A stretch of 12,421 nucleotides of DNA from Gammaproteobacteria bacterium (lineage in GTDB: Bacteria; Pseudomonadota; Gammaproteobacteria; GRL18): assembly GCA_013139395.1 (NCBI GenBank), contig WTAX01000085.1, forward strand, positions 1 through 12,421, given 5' to 3'. The notes beneath the pieces are model-generated. The model ran no database searches. It was not told where the DNA came from and saw only the letters and a program-made list of their open reading frames with translations. The position numbers and the translations under genes were made by a program. Shown in pieces: positions 1-8,713 of this stretch. The first letter of the stretch is position 1, and each line of letters begins with the position of its first letter.

Positions 1-1372
<1,372 letters not shown>

Positions 1373-1418
1373 TTAACAGCCTGTATCAATGGAAAGTATT
1401 TGGTTAAAATAACTAATT

Positions 1419-4148
1419 TTATTTTATCTTTGGGACAGATTCCAGCTTTTTCAGATGAGATTTAGCAATCTGATTTTCTGGCTCCAGTTCTAGAATATGA
1501 TTGTAAATGAATTGAGCCCCATCTAAAATATCTTGTGATTCGTATAAGAGCCCAACTTTTAGAAGAATTGTAATATCCGAGTTATTATAGTCTAAATAAG
1601 TAGTAAATGTATCTAAGGCATCTTTATAATTTTTTGTTATAAGATAAAGTTCAGCTAATTGAGGTAAATATTCTGGCGATATGTCTGATAATATTTGTAA
1701 AACATCATGGGTAGAGTTAAATTCTTGCCTGTCAAGAGTGATCATGGCTAATCTTTTTAATGCACTTTCAGTCGTTTTTGGGCCATCAGACAAACCATAT
1801 TCTTCTATTGCTTTATCCGTTTTGTTTTCAAGTTCATAATTATACCCTTGTGCTAAGTGAAAGAATTCTTCTTTTTCAGGAATTTTTTGATCAATCAATT
1901 GCAGACTTTCAATAACTTTCTTTATTGCAGTAATGTCTTTCAGAATAAAAAGGTTGTATAGTTTTGCTTCTAAACCCTCAAATCTTGTGATATTTATTTT
2001 AGGTTGATCAGGTGGCTCATGAGATAACCACGAGTGATATATTTTTCTATGAGCTTGTTTTATGGCTTTAACTGTTTTTCCAAATATATCTAGCATTGGA
2101 ATTGAGTCATCTAAATCTAAAAGTTCAATGCTATCTGCTATATTAAAAAGAGCTGGATTCCTTCTTTTTAAAATTATTAATCTTCTTGTTTGTAGATTTA
2201 CACCATTTTGAAACATGACTAAAAAAAATGAAATTATTTGTATTTTTTCTTCTTTTGTTTTACCTGGTTTAATATTATTACTGTAATAGTTGGTTATAAT
2301 ATTTTTTACACCGGCAATAATTTCTTCTTTATTATTTGTACTGTCAAGTAAACTACTTTCTTCAAAAGAGCATAAGTGTCTGTTAATTATTTGTTCATCA
2401 ACGTCTAATTGACCTTCTTCAAGCATCCTTGTTTCAGTTCGGTTTATGGCCGAAAATATATGTTTAGAAAATTTTTCAGCACCAAACTTTAATGCTTTAT
2501 AATATGCATTGCCTGATTCTTCTATATCGTTGTTTGTCCACTCCATGTCTTTATCAGGTTTAAGAAAATATAAAAACTCTCTCATACCAAACTTTTTTGA
2601 TAATGTTGAAAAATCAATCAAATCTTTATGGCTGAGTTCTTTTTCAAGCTTATCCATTTTTAGTTTAAAGTTATAATTTTTTGATGGGTCGTCACCTGTG
2701 AAGAATTTTTTATTGTATTCTAAACCTTTAGATGCTAGTTTTTTTATTTGTTTAATTTTTTGTTGTGCTTCTTTTAATTCTCTCAATACATTTTTGTAAT
2801 GTGTAATCTTATATTCTGCTTGAGTGTTTTGATTAAATTGTTCTGTTAAAAATTTTGAAATAGAAATATGTTCTTCAGGTATGTGAATATCTGAAATTAA
2901 ACTATATCGCACATCAATCATTTTAGCAGAATTTGGTGAAGGATTGATTAAGCTTCCTCCTGACTCTTTGGCCAATTTAGCTAAGTTTTCAATGCTTGAT
3001 ATGGCTTCAAAGTATGCTGGATTTGTCTCAGCCTTTTCACCTTTATTTGTTTTAACTGTTTGTCCCATAGTACTAACATTGGGGCCATCATTATGCTCAC
3101 TGCTTCCTGATGCATGGGTATATCCCTCTGGGCTATAGCATAAATCAACACCAAAAAGAATTTGTTGCTTAATCTCTAATTGTATGGCTAATAAAATTGC
3201 TGTATTGGTAACTGTTGGTCCTGTGCCTGTAAAGTTATTAATGTTTAATTTTGTTTTCCAGGGAAAAATATTACCTAAAAACAAATTAATCCCCTGCCAG
3301 TTACCTAAAATTCTTGGTGATAAGTGATATTGATTGATTAACAGGCTTTCTTGCTCAAATTGAAGAACTTCCCTGCTAACTTCAAAATTAACAGGATGTG
3401 GATCTACTGAAACGAAAATATCAGGCTTAATTTTTGTTTGTAATAATCTTCTGGCTATTCTTGTTACAGCAATGACGAGGTAGTGTTCCTGATTTTTTTC
3501 AATCCAGCTAATATGCTCATCTAATGAAGGGCCACCAGCAAGTATGAGTGCAGACTTTCCTTTAAAATGATCCTTAATCGTAATAGCAGGTGTTTGATTT
3601 TCAGCCAGGTTTTCCAATTGTCTTTGTACAAAAACCATGCTGCCTAATTGTGATTGATATTGCCAGGTTAGATGATTAATATCATCTTCTATATTTTTCT
3701 TTAAGAATAAGTATTCATATAAATGGTAATATTGAGCAGCAAATGATTTGACCAGTTCGACATTATTGAGCCAAAAATAAGTATCCATGCCTATTTTTGC
3801 TGCTTCTTCTTTCCATTTATCTGCAGTGGTAACTACGATTCTTTTTTGATCTTCTAAGTCATACTGTGTTTTTGTAAGAGCTGTAATTTCTGGTAATTCA
3901 ATAAAAAGGTAAGTACTTCCTTTTTTAGGGGGAGTCTTTAATAACTGTTTGACCATCAGGCCTGAGTCGGTTCCTGTAATAAGGTATAATGTATTTTCTT
4001 TTTCAAATTTATCTGCATATTCTTTGTGGAAATTGGCTTGATAACCTAGTTGCTCAAAAATTTTTCTATTGACTGAAAAAAGATACTTATCACCAAATTG
4101 ATTTTCAATTAGTGTGCCCAATTGGGTATCATTATTTAATGTTATCAA
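1419..4148 (-). CDS. maf: Maf-family motility accessory factor, probable pseudaminic acid transferase to flagellin
   Basis: Maf proteins (MptE-like/DUF115 domain, PF01973) are needed for motility and attach nonulosonic acids to flagellin in the cytoplasm. The core domain is clear: GKSALILAGGPSLDEHI (197-213), PDIFVSVDPHPVNFE (242-256), and TGTGPTVTNTAILLA (307-321) followed by FGVDLCYSPEGYTHASG (332-348). Residues 1-190 form the usual variable N-terminal domain. Residues 480-760 are charged and helical. About residues 765-905 look like four degenerate TPR-like helical pairs (for example KDALDTFTTYLDYNNSD). At 909 residues it is longer than the roughly 600-700 of Campylobacter or Helicobacter Maf. 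The start is TTG at 4148; the next Met is residue 65, inside conserved-looking sequence, and AGGT lies seven bases upstream. The neighbouring pseBC genes imply pseudaminic acid as donor sugar. The symbol is distinct from the nucleotide pyrophosphatase also called Maf. Confidence 0.85.
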   Translation of the reverse strand: MITLNNDTQLGTLIENQFGDKYLFSVNRKIFEQLGYQANFHKEYADKFEKENTLYLITGTDSGLMVKQLLKTPPKKGSTYLFIELPEITALTKTQYDLEDQKRIVVTTADKWKEEAAKIGMDTYFWLNNVELVKSFAAQYYHLYEYLFLKKNIEDDINHLTWQYQSQLGSMVFVQRQLENLAENQTPAITIKDHFKGKSALILAGGPSLDEHISWIEKNQEHYLVIAVTRIARRLLQTKIKPDIFVSVDPHPVNFEVSREVLQFEQESLLINQYHLSPRILGNWQGINLFLGNIFPWKTKLNINNFTGTGPTVTNTAILLAIQLEIKQQILFGVDLCYSPEGYTHASGSSEHNDGPNVSTMGQTVKTNKGEKAETNPAYFEAISSIENLAKLAKESGGSLINPSPNSAKMIDVRYSLISDIHIPEEHISISKFLTEQFNQNTQAEYKITHYKNVLRELKEAQQKIKQIKKLASKGLEYNKKFFTGDDPSKNYNFKLKMDKLEKELSHKDLIDFSTLSKKFGMREFLYFLKPDKDMEWTNNDIEESGNAYYKALKFGAEKFSKHIFSAINRTETRMLEEGQLDVDEQIINRHLCSFEESSLLDSTNNKEEIIAGVKNIITNYYSNNIKPGKTKEEKIQIISFFLVMFQNGVNLQTRRLIILKRRNPALFNIADSIELLDLDDSIPMLDIFGKTVKAIKQAHRKIYHSWLSHEPPDQPKINITRFEGLEAKLYNLFILKDITAIKKVIESLQLIDQKIPEKEEFFHLAQGYNYELENKTDKAIEEYGLSDGPKTTESALKRLAMITLDRQEFNSTHDVLQILSDISPEYLPQLAELYLITKNYKDALDTFTTYLDYNNSDITILLKVGLLYESQDILDGAQFIYNHILELEPENQIAKSHLKKLESVPKIK

Positions 4149-4169
4149 TGTTAGTACCTGATTATTGGT

Positions 4170-4183
4170 GAAGGTTTATTGAC
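4170..4183 (-). promoter_or_regulatory. Partial FleQ box downstream of the maf start point
   Basis: On the minus strand this reads GTCAATAAACCTTC. The first nine bases fit the Pseudomonas FleQ consensus GTCANTAAATTGAC exactly, while the second half-site is poor (10 of 14 overall). It lies about 12-25 bases downstream of the predicted sigma-54 start. FleQ is known to bind downstream of several of its promoters in P. aeruginosa. This is an inference from pattern and position only. Confidence 0.35.
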
Positions 4184-4207
4184 TCTTAATTTATTATGCT
4201 AATAACA

Positions 4208-4223
4208 AGCATAGATTATGCCA
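4208..4223 (-). promoter_or_regulatory. Sigma-54 (RpoN) -24/-12 promoter for maf-pseB-pseC
   Basis: Read on the minus strand the site is TGGCATAATCTATGCT. Against the consensus TGGCAYRNNNNTTGCW it matches 11 of 12 defined positions, with the essential GG and GC dinucleotides at exactly the right spacing. Transcription would begin near 4196, giving a leader of about 48 bases before the TTG start of maf. The activator is probably the FleQ homologue encoded at 9056-10234. The core is also a small inverted repeat (GCATA/TATGC), so an operator is an alternative reading. Confidence 0.65.
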
Positions 4224-4340
4224 CAACAAAATTAGAAAATATTATTTTTAAATAATGCCAGTTATTTTTTTTGAAAACAAGCGGATAGAATAAGTGTTTA
4301 GGTAAAATGATAGAAATTTTTAAAAAAATCAATTATTTTC

Positions 4341-4367
4341 TAAAGAAAAAAAATATCCAGACGCTAA
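4341..4367 (+). promoter_or_regulatory. Sigma-28 (FliA)-like promoter for fliC
   Basis: The -35-like TAAAGAAA (4341-4348) is followed by exactly 11 bases and the -10-like GACGCTAA (4360-4367). The FliA consensus is TAAAGTTT-N11-GCCGATAA; the match is 5/8 and 6/8 with correct spacing. Flagellin genes are the classic FliA targets. The leader would be about 120 bases. The site upstream of fliS shares the AGAAA form of the -35 element, which supports both. Confidence 0.6.
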
Positions 4368-4493
4368 TATGTTCAAGAGGCGGTGAATATTCCAATTGAG
4401 AGTATATCCGCATAGTAAAATTCTCCACAATTCATTAACTGTTGTTATTAAAACAATACGGGATCAGTGGGGCTTATCACAGGAGTTGTCATC

Positions 4494-5321
4494 ATGGCAC
4501 AAGTAATTAATAGTAATATTCCATCTTTGAATGCGCAAAGTAACTTAAATCGTACTAATGCAGGTCTAAGTCAGGCATTAGAAAGATTATCTTCTGGTAA
4601 ACGTATCAATAGTGCAAAAGATGATGCAGCAGGTATTGCTATTGCATCACGTTTTACTGCTCAGATTCGTGGTTATAATCAAGGTACCCGTAATGCGGCA
4701 GATGCCATTTCTCTGGCACAAACTGCTGAAGGGGCATATGACGAAATTTCAAATAACTTACAGCGTATTCGTGAATTGGCTGTTCAGTCAGCAAATGCAA
4801 CTAATAGCTCTGCTGACCGTAGTGCATTGCAAGTTGAAGTCGCACAGCTTCAGGCTGAGATTAAACGTGTTTCTGAAACTGAATTTAACGGTATAGCGGT
4901 AATCGGTGCAGATGCTGGAAGCTTTAACTTCCAGGTCGGTGCAAATAATACCACTAATGATCAAATTAAAGTGACTACTAATGCAACATCAGGTTTAACT
5001 GGTTATGCTGCTGCAGTATCTACAGGGACTATTGGTACAGCTTCTGCTGCAGGAAGTATGATCGATAGTGTTGATTCATTGCTGGCTTCAGTAAACTCTG
5101 AAAGGGCGAATTTGGGTGCGGTCCAAAATCGTTTTGAATCAGTAATACGTAATGGTGAAAATACAGTAGAGAATCTATCTGCATCTCGCAGCCGTATTGA
5201 AGATGCTGATTTTGCAGCAGAAACAGCCAATTTGACCAAGTTCCAGATTCTGCAGCAGGCTGGTGTCTCTGTTCTGTCTCAGGCTAACGCTTTACCACAA
5301 AGTGTGCTAGGCTTACTCTAG
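4494..5321 (+). CDS. fliC: Flagellin
   Basis: This is the filament subunit, exported by the flagellar type III system and polymerised under the FliD cap. The protein is 275 residues. The N-terminal D0/D1 region ([18 protein letters not shown], then [20 protein letters not shown] at 32-51) and the C-terminal region ([19 protein letters not shown] to [11 protein letters not shown]) are textbook. The variable middle is very short, only about residues 140-195, and rich in Ser, Thr, Ala and Gly, so the D2/D3 domains are essentially absent. [17 protein letters not shown] (89-105) resembles the TLR5-recognised segment of enterobacterial flagellins. I chose ATG 4494 rather than an upstream in-frame GTG at 4467 because AGGAG lies eight bases before it and flagellins begin MAQVINSN or similar. 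Sigma-28 probably drives it, a hairpin terminator follows, and the adjacent maf-pse operon implies glycosylation. Confidence 0.97.
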   Translation: MAQVINSNIPSLNAQSNLNRTNAGLSQALERLSSGKRINSAKDDAAGIAIASRFTAQIRGYNQGTRNAADAISLAQTAEGAYDEISNNLQRIRELAVQSANATNSSADRSALQVEVAQLQAEIKRVSETEFNGIAVIGADAGSFNFQVGANNTTNDQIKVTTNATSGLTGYAAAVSTGTIGTASAAGSMIDSVDSLLASVNSERANLGAVQNRFESVIRNGENTVENLSASRSRIEDADFAAETANLTKFQILQQAGVSVLSQANALPQSVLGLL

Positions 5322-5340
5322 GATAGATGGTAAAAAAGAC

Positions 5341-5394
5341 TTATCCCTCATTCGATTTAACTTTTTGTTTTGAGAGTGAGGGATAAAACTTTTT
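5341..5394 (+). terminator. Intrinsic terminator between fliC and flaG
   Basis: TTATCCCTCATTC (5341-5353) pairs with GAGTGAGGGATAA (5374-5386), giving a 13-bp stem with a single G-T pair and a 20-base loop. After a two-base internal loop the flanks AAAAAG and CTTTTT extend the stem. T5390-T5394 form a short U-tract. The flaG Shine-Dalgarno AAGGAG begins at 5395, directly after it. It should trim flagellin mRNA from the downstream message and lower flaG-fliD expression relative to fliC. Confidence 0.7.
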
Positions 5395-5407
5395 AAGGAG
5401 TGAAATT

Positions 5408-5863
5408 ATGGCAGATTTAAATATAAATGCTAAATTGCCGGGCCTGGATGCAATTAATGGCTTTGTACGTGAAAATCTGGTTAAACCTCTTCAAAATGGC
5501 CAAAAAACGGATGCTAAAGACGCTATTGGATTAGAAAAGCGGCAAGAGATTGCCTCTAAGCAAGCGCCGTCTGAGGTCATAAAGGATATGCCCAAGGAAG
5601 AACTGGATGAAACCATCACTCAGTTGAATGATTCTTTACAGAATGTTCAACGAAATCTTGAATTTAGTATTGATAAAGAGATTGGACAGATTGTTATCAA
5701 TGTAAAAGACAGAAAAACGGATGAGATCATTCGGCAAATTCCATCAGAAGAGGTTCTGGAATTGGCCAAAAACTTGCATGCAGCAAGTGAAAGGTTCAAT
5801 GAACGTATTAACTCACACTCTCAGTCGACTACTGAAGGGGTGTTTGTAAGAACCAGTGTATAA
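5408..5863 (+). CDS. flaG: FlaG family protein, flagellar filament-associated
   Basis: This is a small cytoplasmic protein of the FlaG family, found beside flagellin and fliD. In other bacteria loss of FlaG alters filament length, but the mechanism is unclear. The conserved C-terminal domain covers about residues 68-125: a helix (LNDSLQNVQRNLEFSID) followed by the signature KEIGQIVINVKDRKTDEIIRQIPSEEVLELAK. Residues 1-60 are variable, as usual. AAGGAG at 5395-5400 sits seven bases before the ATG. It is 35 bases from fliD and probably co-transcribed with it. Transcription likely depends on read-through of the fliC terminator, as I found no convincing promoter in the gap. Confidence 0.9.
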   Translation: MADLNINAKLPGLDAINGFVRENLVKPLQNGQKTDAKDAIGLEKRQEIASKQAPSEVIKDMPKEELDETITQLNDSLQNVQRNLEFSIDKEIGQIVINVKDRKTDEIIRQIPSEEVLELAKNLHAASERFNERINSHSQSTTEGVFVRTSV

Positions 5864-5898
5864 AATAACCTAGAGTGATATAAGTTGGAGAATAAATA

Positions 5899-7236
5899 AT
5901 GGCAAGTCTATCTCTTGGGGGCGTCAATCTTGATGTACAGGGGCTTGTTTCTCAACTCATGGAGGTTGAGAGTACCCCTCTCTTTCGCCTTCAAGCAAAA
6001 GAAAATGAATATGAGTCACAACTCAGTGCCTTTGGACGTTTAAAAAGTGCATTGTCTGCATTTCAAACATCAATGAGTAATTTAAGCTCACTTGATAAAT
6101 TTGAGACGTACAAGGTATCCACTTCAGAATCTGAAACTGATCAGAGTTTTACTGCTAGAGTTGATAGTGAAGCAGCTTCAGGAACTTTTTCTATTGAAGT
6201 ACTCAATTTAGCAAGAGCCAATAAATTTGGTTCAACAACCGCTTTTACTGACACCACTAGTCCTATCGCGACTACTGCAAATTTAGATATTAGTGATGGT
6301 ACCGACTCGCTATCCATTGATATTAATGGCAAGTCATTGTCTGAAATCAGGGATGCCATTAATACTGCAGCGTCGACGGATGGGGTCGGAGTTTCTGCTT
6401 CCATTATTAAACAAGGTGATAATGCCTATCAACTGGTTTTAACTGCTTCTGAAACAGGTGCAGCCAATCAAATTGCTGTGAGCTCTACTGGTGATGCAGT
6501 AACACAGCTTAATCTAACAGAAAAACAAACTGCTCTTGATGCCAGTGTTAAGATTGATAATGCTTATACAATAAGTAGTGCGACTAATTCAATTGATAAT
6601 GCAATTTCAGGTATTTCTCTTGATTTACTAAAGACAAGTAGCTCTGCTGCTGACTTAAAAATTGAGAAAGATATTGATGGAGTAAAAGAATCCATGGGCA
6701 ACTTTGTTAGTGCATTCAATACGCTTCATAGCACTATTAAGGCACTAAAAGAAAGTGGCTTAGAAGGTGATAGTTCTTTAAATAGTATCTTATCGAGTAT
6801 TCGTAATGAATTTAATAGTAGTACCGGTTTAACGAGTTCATTTAATTTTCTGTCTGAAATAGGTATCACCAGTAATGCTAAAACAGGTGATTTGGAACTG
6901 GACAGCAGTAAATTAGATGATGCCATTTCTCTGGATTATGAAGCGATTTCACAGTTATTTGCTAATAATGATCAAGGTATTGCATTTCGATTAGAAGCTA
7001 GAATGGATGATTACCTTAGCTTCGATGGTTTGATAACAACACGTGAAGAAGGTTTAAGATCGAGGATTGATTATAATGAAGATGCGCAAGCAAGAATGGA
7101 ATATCGTCTGGGGTTAATTGAAGCGCGTTATTTAAAGCAATTTAGTGCCTTAGATGCAATTATCTCACAGTCAAATGCCACCAGTTCTTATTTAACGCAG
7201 CAATTGGCTAATTTACCGGGTTTTTCTAGTAAATAG
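5899..7236 (+). CDS. fliD: Flagellar filament cap protein FliD (HAP2)
   Basis: FliD forms the oligomeric cap at the filament tip and guides insertion of exported flagellin. The 445-residue length is usual. The N-terminal FliD domain (about 5-100) shows LDVQGLVSQLMEVESTPLFRL and QLSAFGRLKSALSAFQ. A central region (about 128-200) looks like the beta-rich flagellin-hook type fold. The C-terminal FliD domain (about 213-430) includes MGNFVSAFNTLHSTIKAL and DLELDSSKLDDAISLDYEAISQLF, ending in a helical, heptad-like segment typical of the D0 tail. TTGGAG lies about nine bases before the ATG. No truncation or frameshift is evident. FliT, encoded two genes on, is the expected export chaperone. Confidence 0.95.
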   Translation: MASLSLGGVNLDVQGLVSQLMEVESTPLFRLQAKENEYESQLSAFGRLKSALSAFQTSMSNLSSLDKFETYKVSTSESETDQSFTARVDSEAASGTFSIEVLNLARANKFGSTTAFTDTTSPIATTANLDISDGTDSLSIDINGKSLSEIRDAINTAASTDGVGVSASIIKQGDNAYQLVLTASETGAANQIAVSSTGDAVTQLNLTEKQTALDASVKIDNAYTISSATNSIDNAISGISLDLLKTSSSAADLKIEKDIDGVKESMGNFVSAFNTLHSTIKALKESGLEGDSSLNSILSSIRNEFNSSTGLTSSFNFLSEIGITSNAKTGDLELDSSKLDDAISLDYEAISQLFANNDQGIAFRLEARMDDYLSFDGLITTREEGLRSRIDYNEDAQARMEYRLGLIEARYLKQFSALDAIISQSNATSSYLTQQLANLPGFSSK

Positions 7237-7238
7237 TC

Positions 7239-7265
7239 TTCAGAAAATTTAAAATCGGCCGATAA
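7239..7265 (+). promoter_or_regulatory. Sigma-28 (FliA)-like promoter for fliS-fliT
   Basis: GCCGATAA at 7258-7265 is an exact match to the FliA -10 consensus. The -35-like TTCAGAAA (7239-7246) lies exactly 11 bases upstream and shares AGAAA with the fliC site. The -10 is embedded in a perfect 10-base palindrome ATCGGCCGAT (7254-7263), which could also be an operator. It would start an independent fliS-fliT message about 60 bases before the fliS ATG. Confidence 0.6.
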
Positions 7266-7333
7266 CTGTTATAGGCGAGATGTTGTAAGCACTGTCAATT
7301 AACTTAGGTTTAAAAGTTTTTAAAGGATTTTTT

Positions 7334-7792
7334 ATGAATTATGCGAATAATCATGCGGCAATGAATAAATATACTCAAGTGGGTAATCAAAGCACTGCTG
7401 CTTTTGCAAATCCTCATCGTTTAATTCAGATGTTGATGGAAGGTGCTCTGGAAAAAATATCTAAAGCAAAAGGTTTTTTAAAAAATGGAGATATTGCAAA
7501 AAAAGGAGAGCATATCTCCTGGGCAATTTCTATAATCGAAGGTTTACGAGTGAGTCTTGATCACACTCAGGGCGGGCAAATCTCAGAAAACCTCGAATCT
7601 TTATATGTTTATATGAATAGTCGTTTAACACAGGCGAATTTAAATAATTCGGTGGAAATGTTGGATGAAGTCTCTGCTTTATTGTTGGATATTAAATCAG
7701 GTTGGGATGCCATCCCTCAAGATATTATTGACCAGCATGCTAAGAGTGTAGCAGGTGCACAGCCCAAATCTTTAGCAAATGCTAAGATTTAA
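7334..7792 (+). CDS. fliS: Flagellar export chaperone FliS
   Basis: FliS is a cytoplasmic four-helix-bundle chaperone that binds the C-terminal end of flagellin, prevents premature polymerisation and delivers it to the export gate. The family pattern is clear: NPHRLIQMLMEGALEKISKAKGF (about 27-49), IIEGLRVSLDHTQGGQISENLESLYVYMNSRLTQAN (about 69-104) and EVSALLLDIKSGWDAI (about 112-127). At 152 residues it is slightly longer than the usual 125-140 because of a non-conserved C-terminal tail. AAAGGA precedes the ATG at a suitable distance. In bacteria with FliW, FliS and FliW both bind flagellin, so the two nearby genes may compete for the same partner. Confidence 0.93.
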   Translation: MNYANNHAAMNKYTQVGNQSTAAFANPHRLIQMLMEGALEKISKAKGFLKNGDIAKKGEHISWAISIIEGLRVSLDHTQGGQISENLESLYVYMNSRLTQANLNNSVEMLDEVSALLLDIKSGWDAIPQDIIDQHAKSVAGAQPKSLANAKI

Positions 7793-7839
7793 TAGATGTT
7801 TATGAGACTGTAGTTATAAGAAAGTGGTTATAAGATCGC

Positions 7840-8166
7840 ATGGGTGAAGATAAAGACTTTGAGTTAAAGCAGTTTCTGGTTATTAGCCAGAAAATGTTGG
7901 ATTATGCCGAAAATAATGATTGGGAAAAATTACCTGATTTAGAAAGTGATCGAAAAAAAATAATGCAGTCTCTATTTGAGTCGCAAGATTCAGATAGCCA
8001 CTCATCCTCTGGTACTATCAAAATAGAACAAACAATAAAAAATGTGCTATCAATTAACGAAAAAATTGAACAGCTTGCACAGCAGGAAAAAGTGGTAATT
8101 GGTCAGCAATTACAAGGTTTGAAAAAAAAGCAGAATGTTCATTCTGCTTATCTCCAGAATAAATAA
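7840..8166 (+). CDS. fliT: FliT-like flagellar chaperone
   Basis: This 108-residue all-helical protein is called mainly on position after fliS and on FliT-like patterning: LVISQKMLDYAENNDWEKLPDLESDRKKIMQSLF (about 13-46), then a Ser/Asp linker (49-58) and a C-terminal amphipathic helix (about 63-105). FliT chaperones FliD and in enterobacteria also binds FlhDC; that second role is not expected here. The Shine-Dalgarno is poor (AAGTGG about 14 bases upstream), so translation may depend on coupling or on a different start. It ends at a bidirectional terminator facing fliW. FliT proteins diverge strongly, so the family call is moderate. Confidence 0.68.
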   Translation: MGEDKDFELKQFLVISQKMLDYAENNDWEKLPDLESDRKKIMQSLFESQDSDSHSSSGTIKIEQTIKNVLSINEKIEQLAQQEKVVIGQQLQGLKKKQNVHSAYLQNK

Positions 8167-8167
8167 A

Positions 8168-8188
8168 GCTGAATTTCTTCAGCCTTTT
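8168..8188. terminator. Bidirectional terminator between convergent fliT and fliW
   Basis: GCTGAA (8168-8173) pairs with TTCAGC (8178-8183) around a TTTC loop. On the plus strand it is followed by CTTTTGTTT. On the minus strand it is followed by TTTATTTATT, so it can stop both fliT and fliW transcripts. It overlaps the last codons of fliW. Confidence 0.65.
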
Positions 8189-8655
8189 GTTTCGACAATG
8201 GGCACATTCAAGAAAATATCATAATCCAAATCTTTAATTGAACGCTGCAGGCCTTTTAATGAGCGTAAATTGATAAATAAAGGTTCAGTGATGTTCGCAT
8301 TCACTAATGTTAAACCTTCCTTTTTCACACTGCTGTCGGCATCACTATCTTTAACAATAACCATCATGATTATTTCATCTGCACTTTGAGAGTTTAATAG
8401 CTCATAATCCTCATCAGGTAATGACACATTATAATAAAAGTTTGCCAGAGAAGGATCAAAGATTGAGTATGCGATATTGGGCTCTTCAACGGACTGCAGC
8501 CAGAAAACAACAGGATTCTCATTAGAATCATTGTCCTCTTTATGAAACAGTTTAAATTCTTTTAAATGAGTGTCACTCAACAATCCATTGGGGAAATGTA
8601 AAATAGTGTCCTGTTCAACTTCCTGTGAGCCAAAGCGAGTTGTTTCAATCTTCAT
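8179..8655 (-). CDS. fliW: Flagellar assembly factor FliW
   Basis: FliW binds flagellin and, when released, binds and inhibits the RNA-binding repressor CsrA, coupling flagellin translation to export (worked out in Bacillus and Campylobacter). The 158-residue protein has the family landmarks: FGSQEVEQDTILHFPNGLL (8-26), the signature FWLQSVEEPNIAYSIFDPS (51-69), IIMMVIVKDSD (95-105) and a C-terminal ITEPLFINLRSLKGLQ (122-137). An acidic loop follows position 104. AAGG lies six bases before the ATG. It is transcribed away from fleQ and towards fliT. FliW is common in Firmicutes, spirochaetes, epsilon- and deltaproteobacteria but less so in Gammaproteobacteria. csrA, its usual neighbour, is not in the window. 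Confidence 0.88.
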   Translation of the reverse strand: MKIETTRFGSQEVEQDTILHFPNGLLSDTHLKEFKLFHKEDNDSNENPVVFWLQSVEEPNIAYSIFDPSLANFYYNVSLPDEDYELLNSQSADEIIMMVIVKDSDADSSVKKEGLTLVNANITEPLFINLRSLKGLQRSIKDLDYDIFLNVPIVETKG

Positions 8656-8713
8656 CAGAAACCTTCATTTAATATAGTTATTATTGTTTTTTGACTTAAT
8701 AATTGTTCTCCCC

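Larger units (their letters stand above)
4149..4493. other. Divergent maf/fliC control region (345 bases)
   Basis: This AT-rich stretch has no supportable gene on either strand. On the maf side it holds a sigma-54 -24/-12 element (4208-4223, minus strand) and a partial FleQ box (4170-4183). On the fliC side it holds a sigma-28-like promoter (4341-4367) and a leader of about 120 bases with the fliC Shine-Dalgarno AGGAG at 4481-4485. The middle, about 4235-4335, is nearly pure A/T runs in which I see nothing specific; such a tract could be bent DNA or carry upstream activator sites. Confidence 0.75.

Noticed and set aside
4467..4493. Upstream in-frame GTG start for fliC, adding nine residues
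   Set aside because: AGGAG lies inside this extension at the right distance from ATG 4494, and flagellins begin at [12 protein letters not shown] sequence.
4612..4896. Alternative-frame open reading frames inside fliC, and similar ones inside pseB, fliD, maf and fleQ
   Set aside because: They lie wholly within well-identified genes, have no family resemblance and no ribosome binding site.
5360..5386. Sigma-28-like promoter for flaG using AGGGATAA
   Set aside because: The -10 is only partial and overlaps the terminator stem; no -35 element is present at the required spacing.
7826..7841. Sigma-54-like TGGTTATAAGATCGCA before fliT
   Set aside because: GG and GC are correctly spaced, but most other positions fail and transcription would start inside the fliT coding region.
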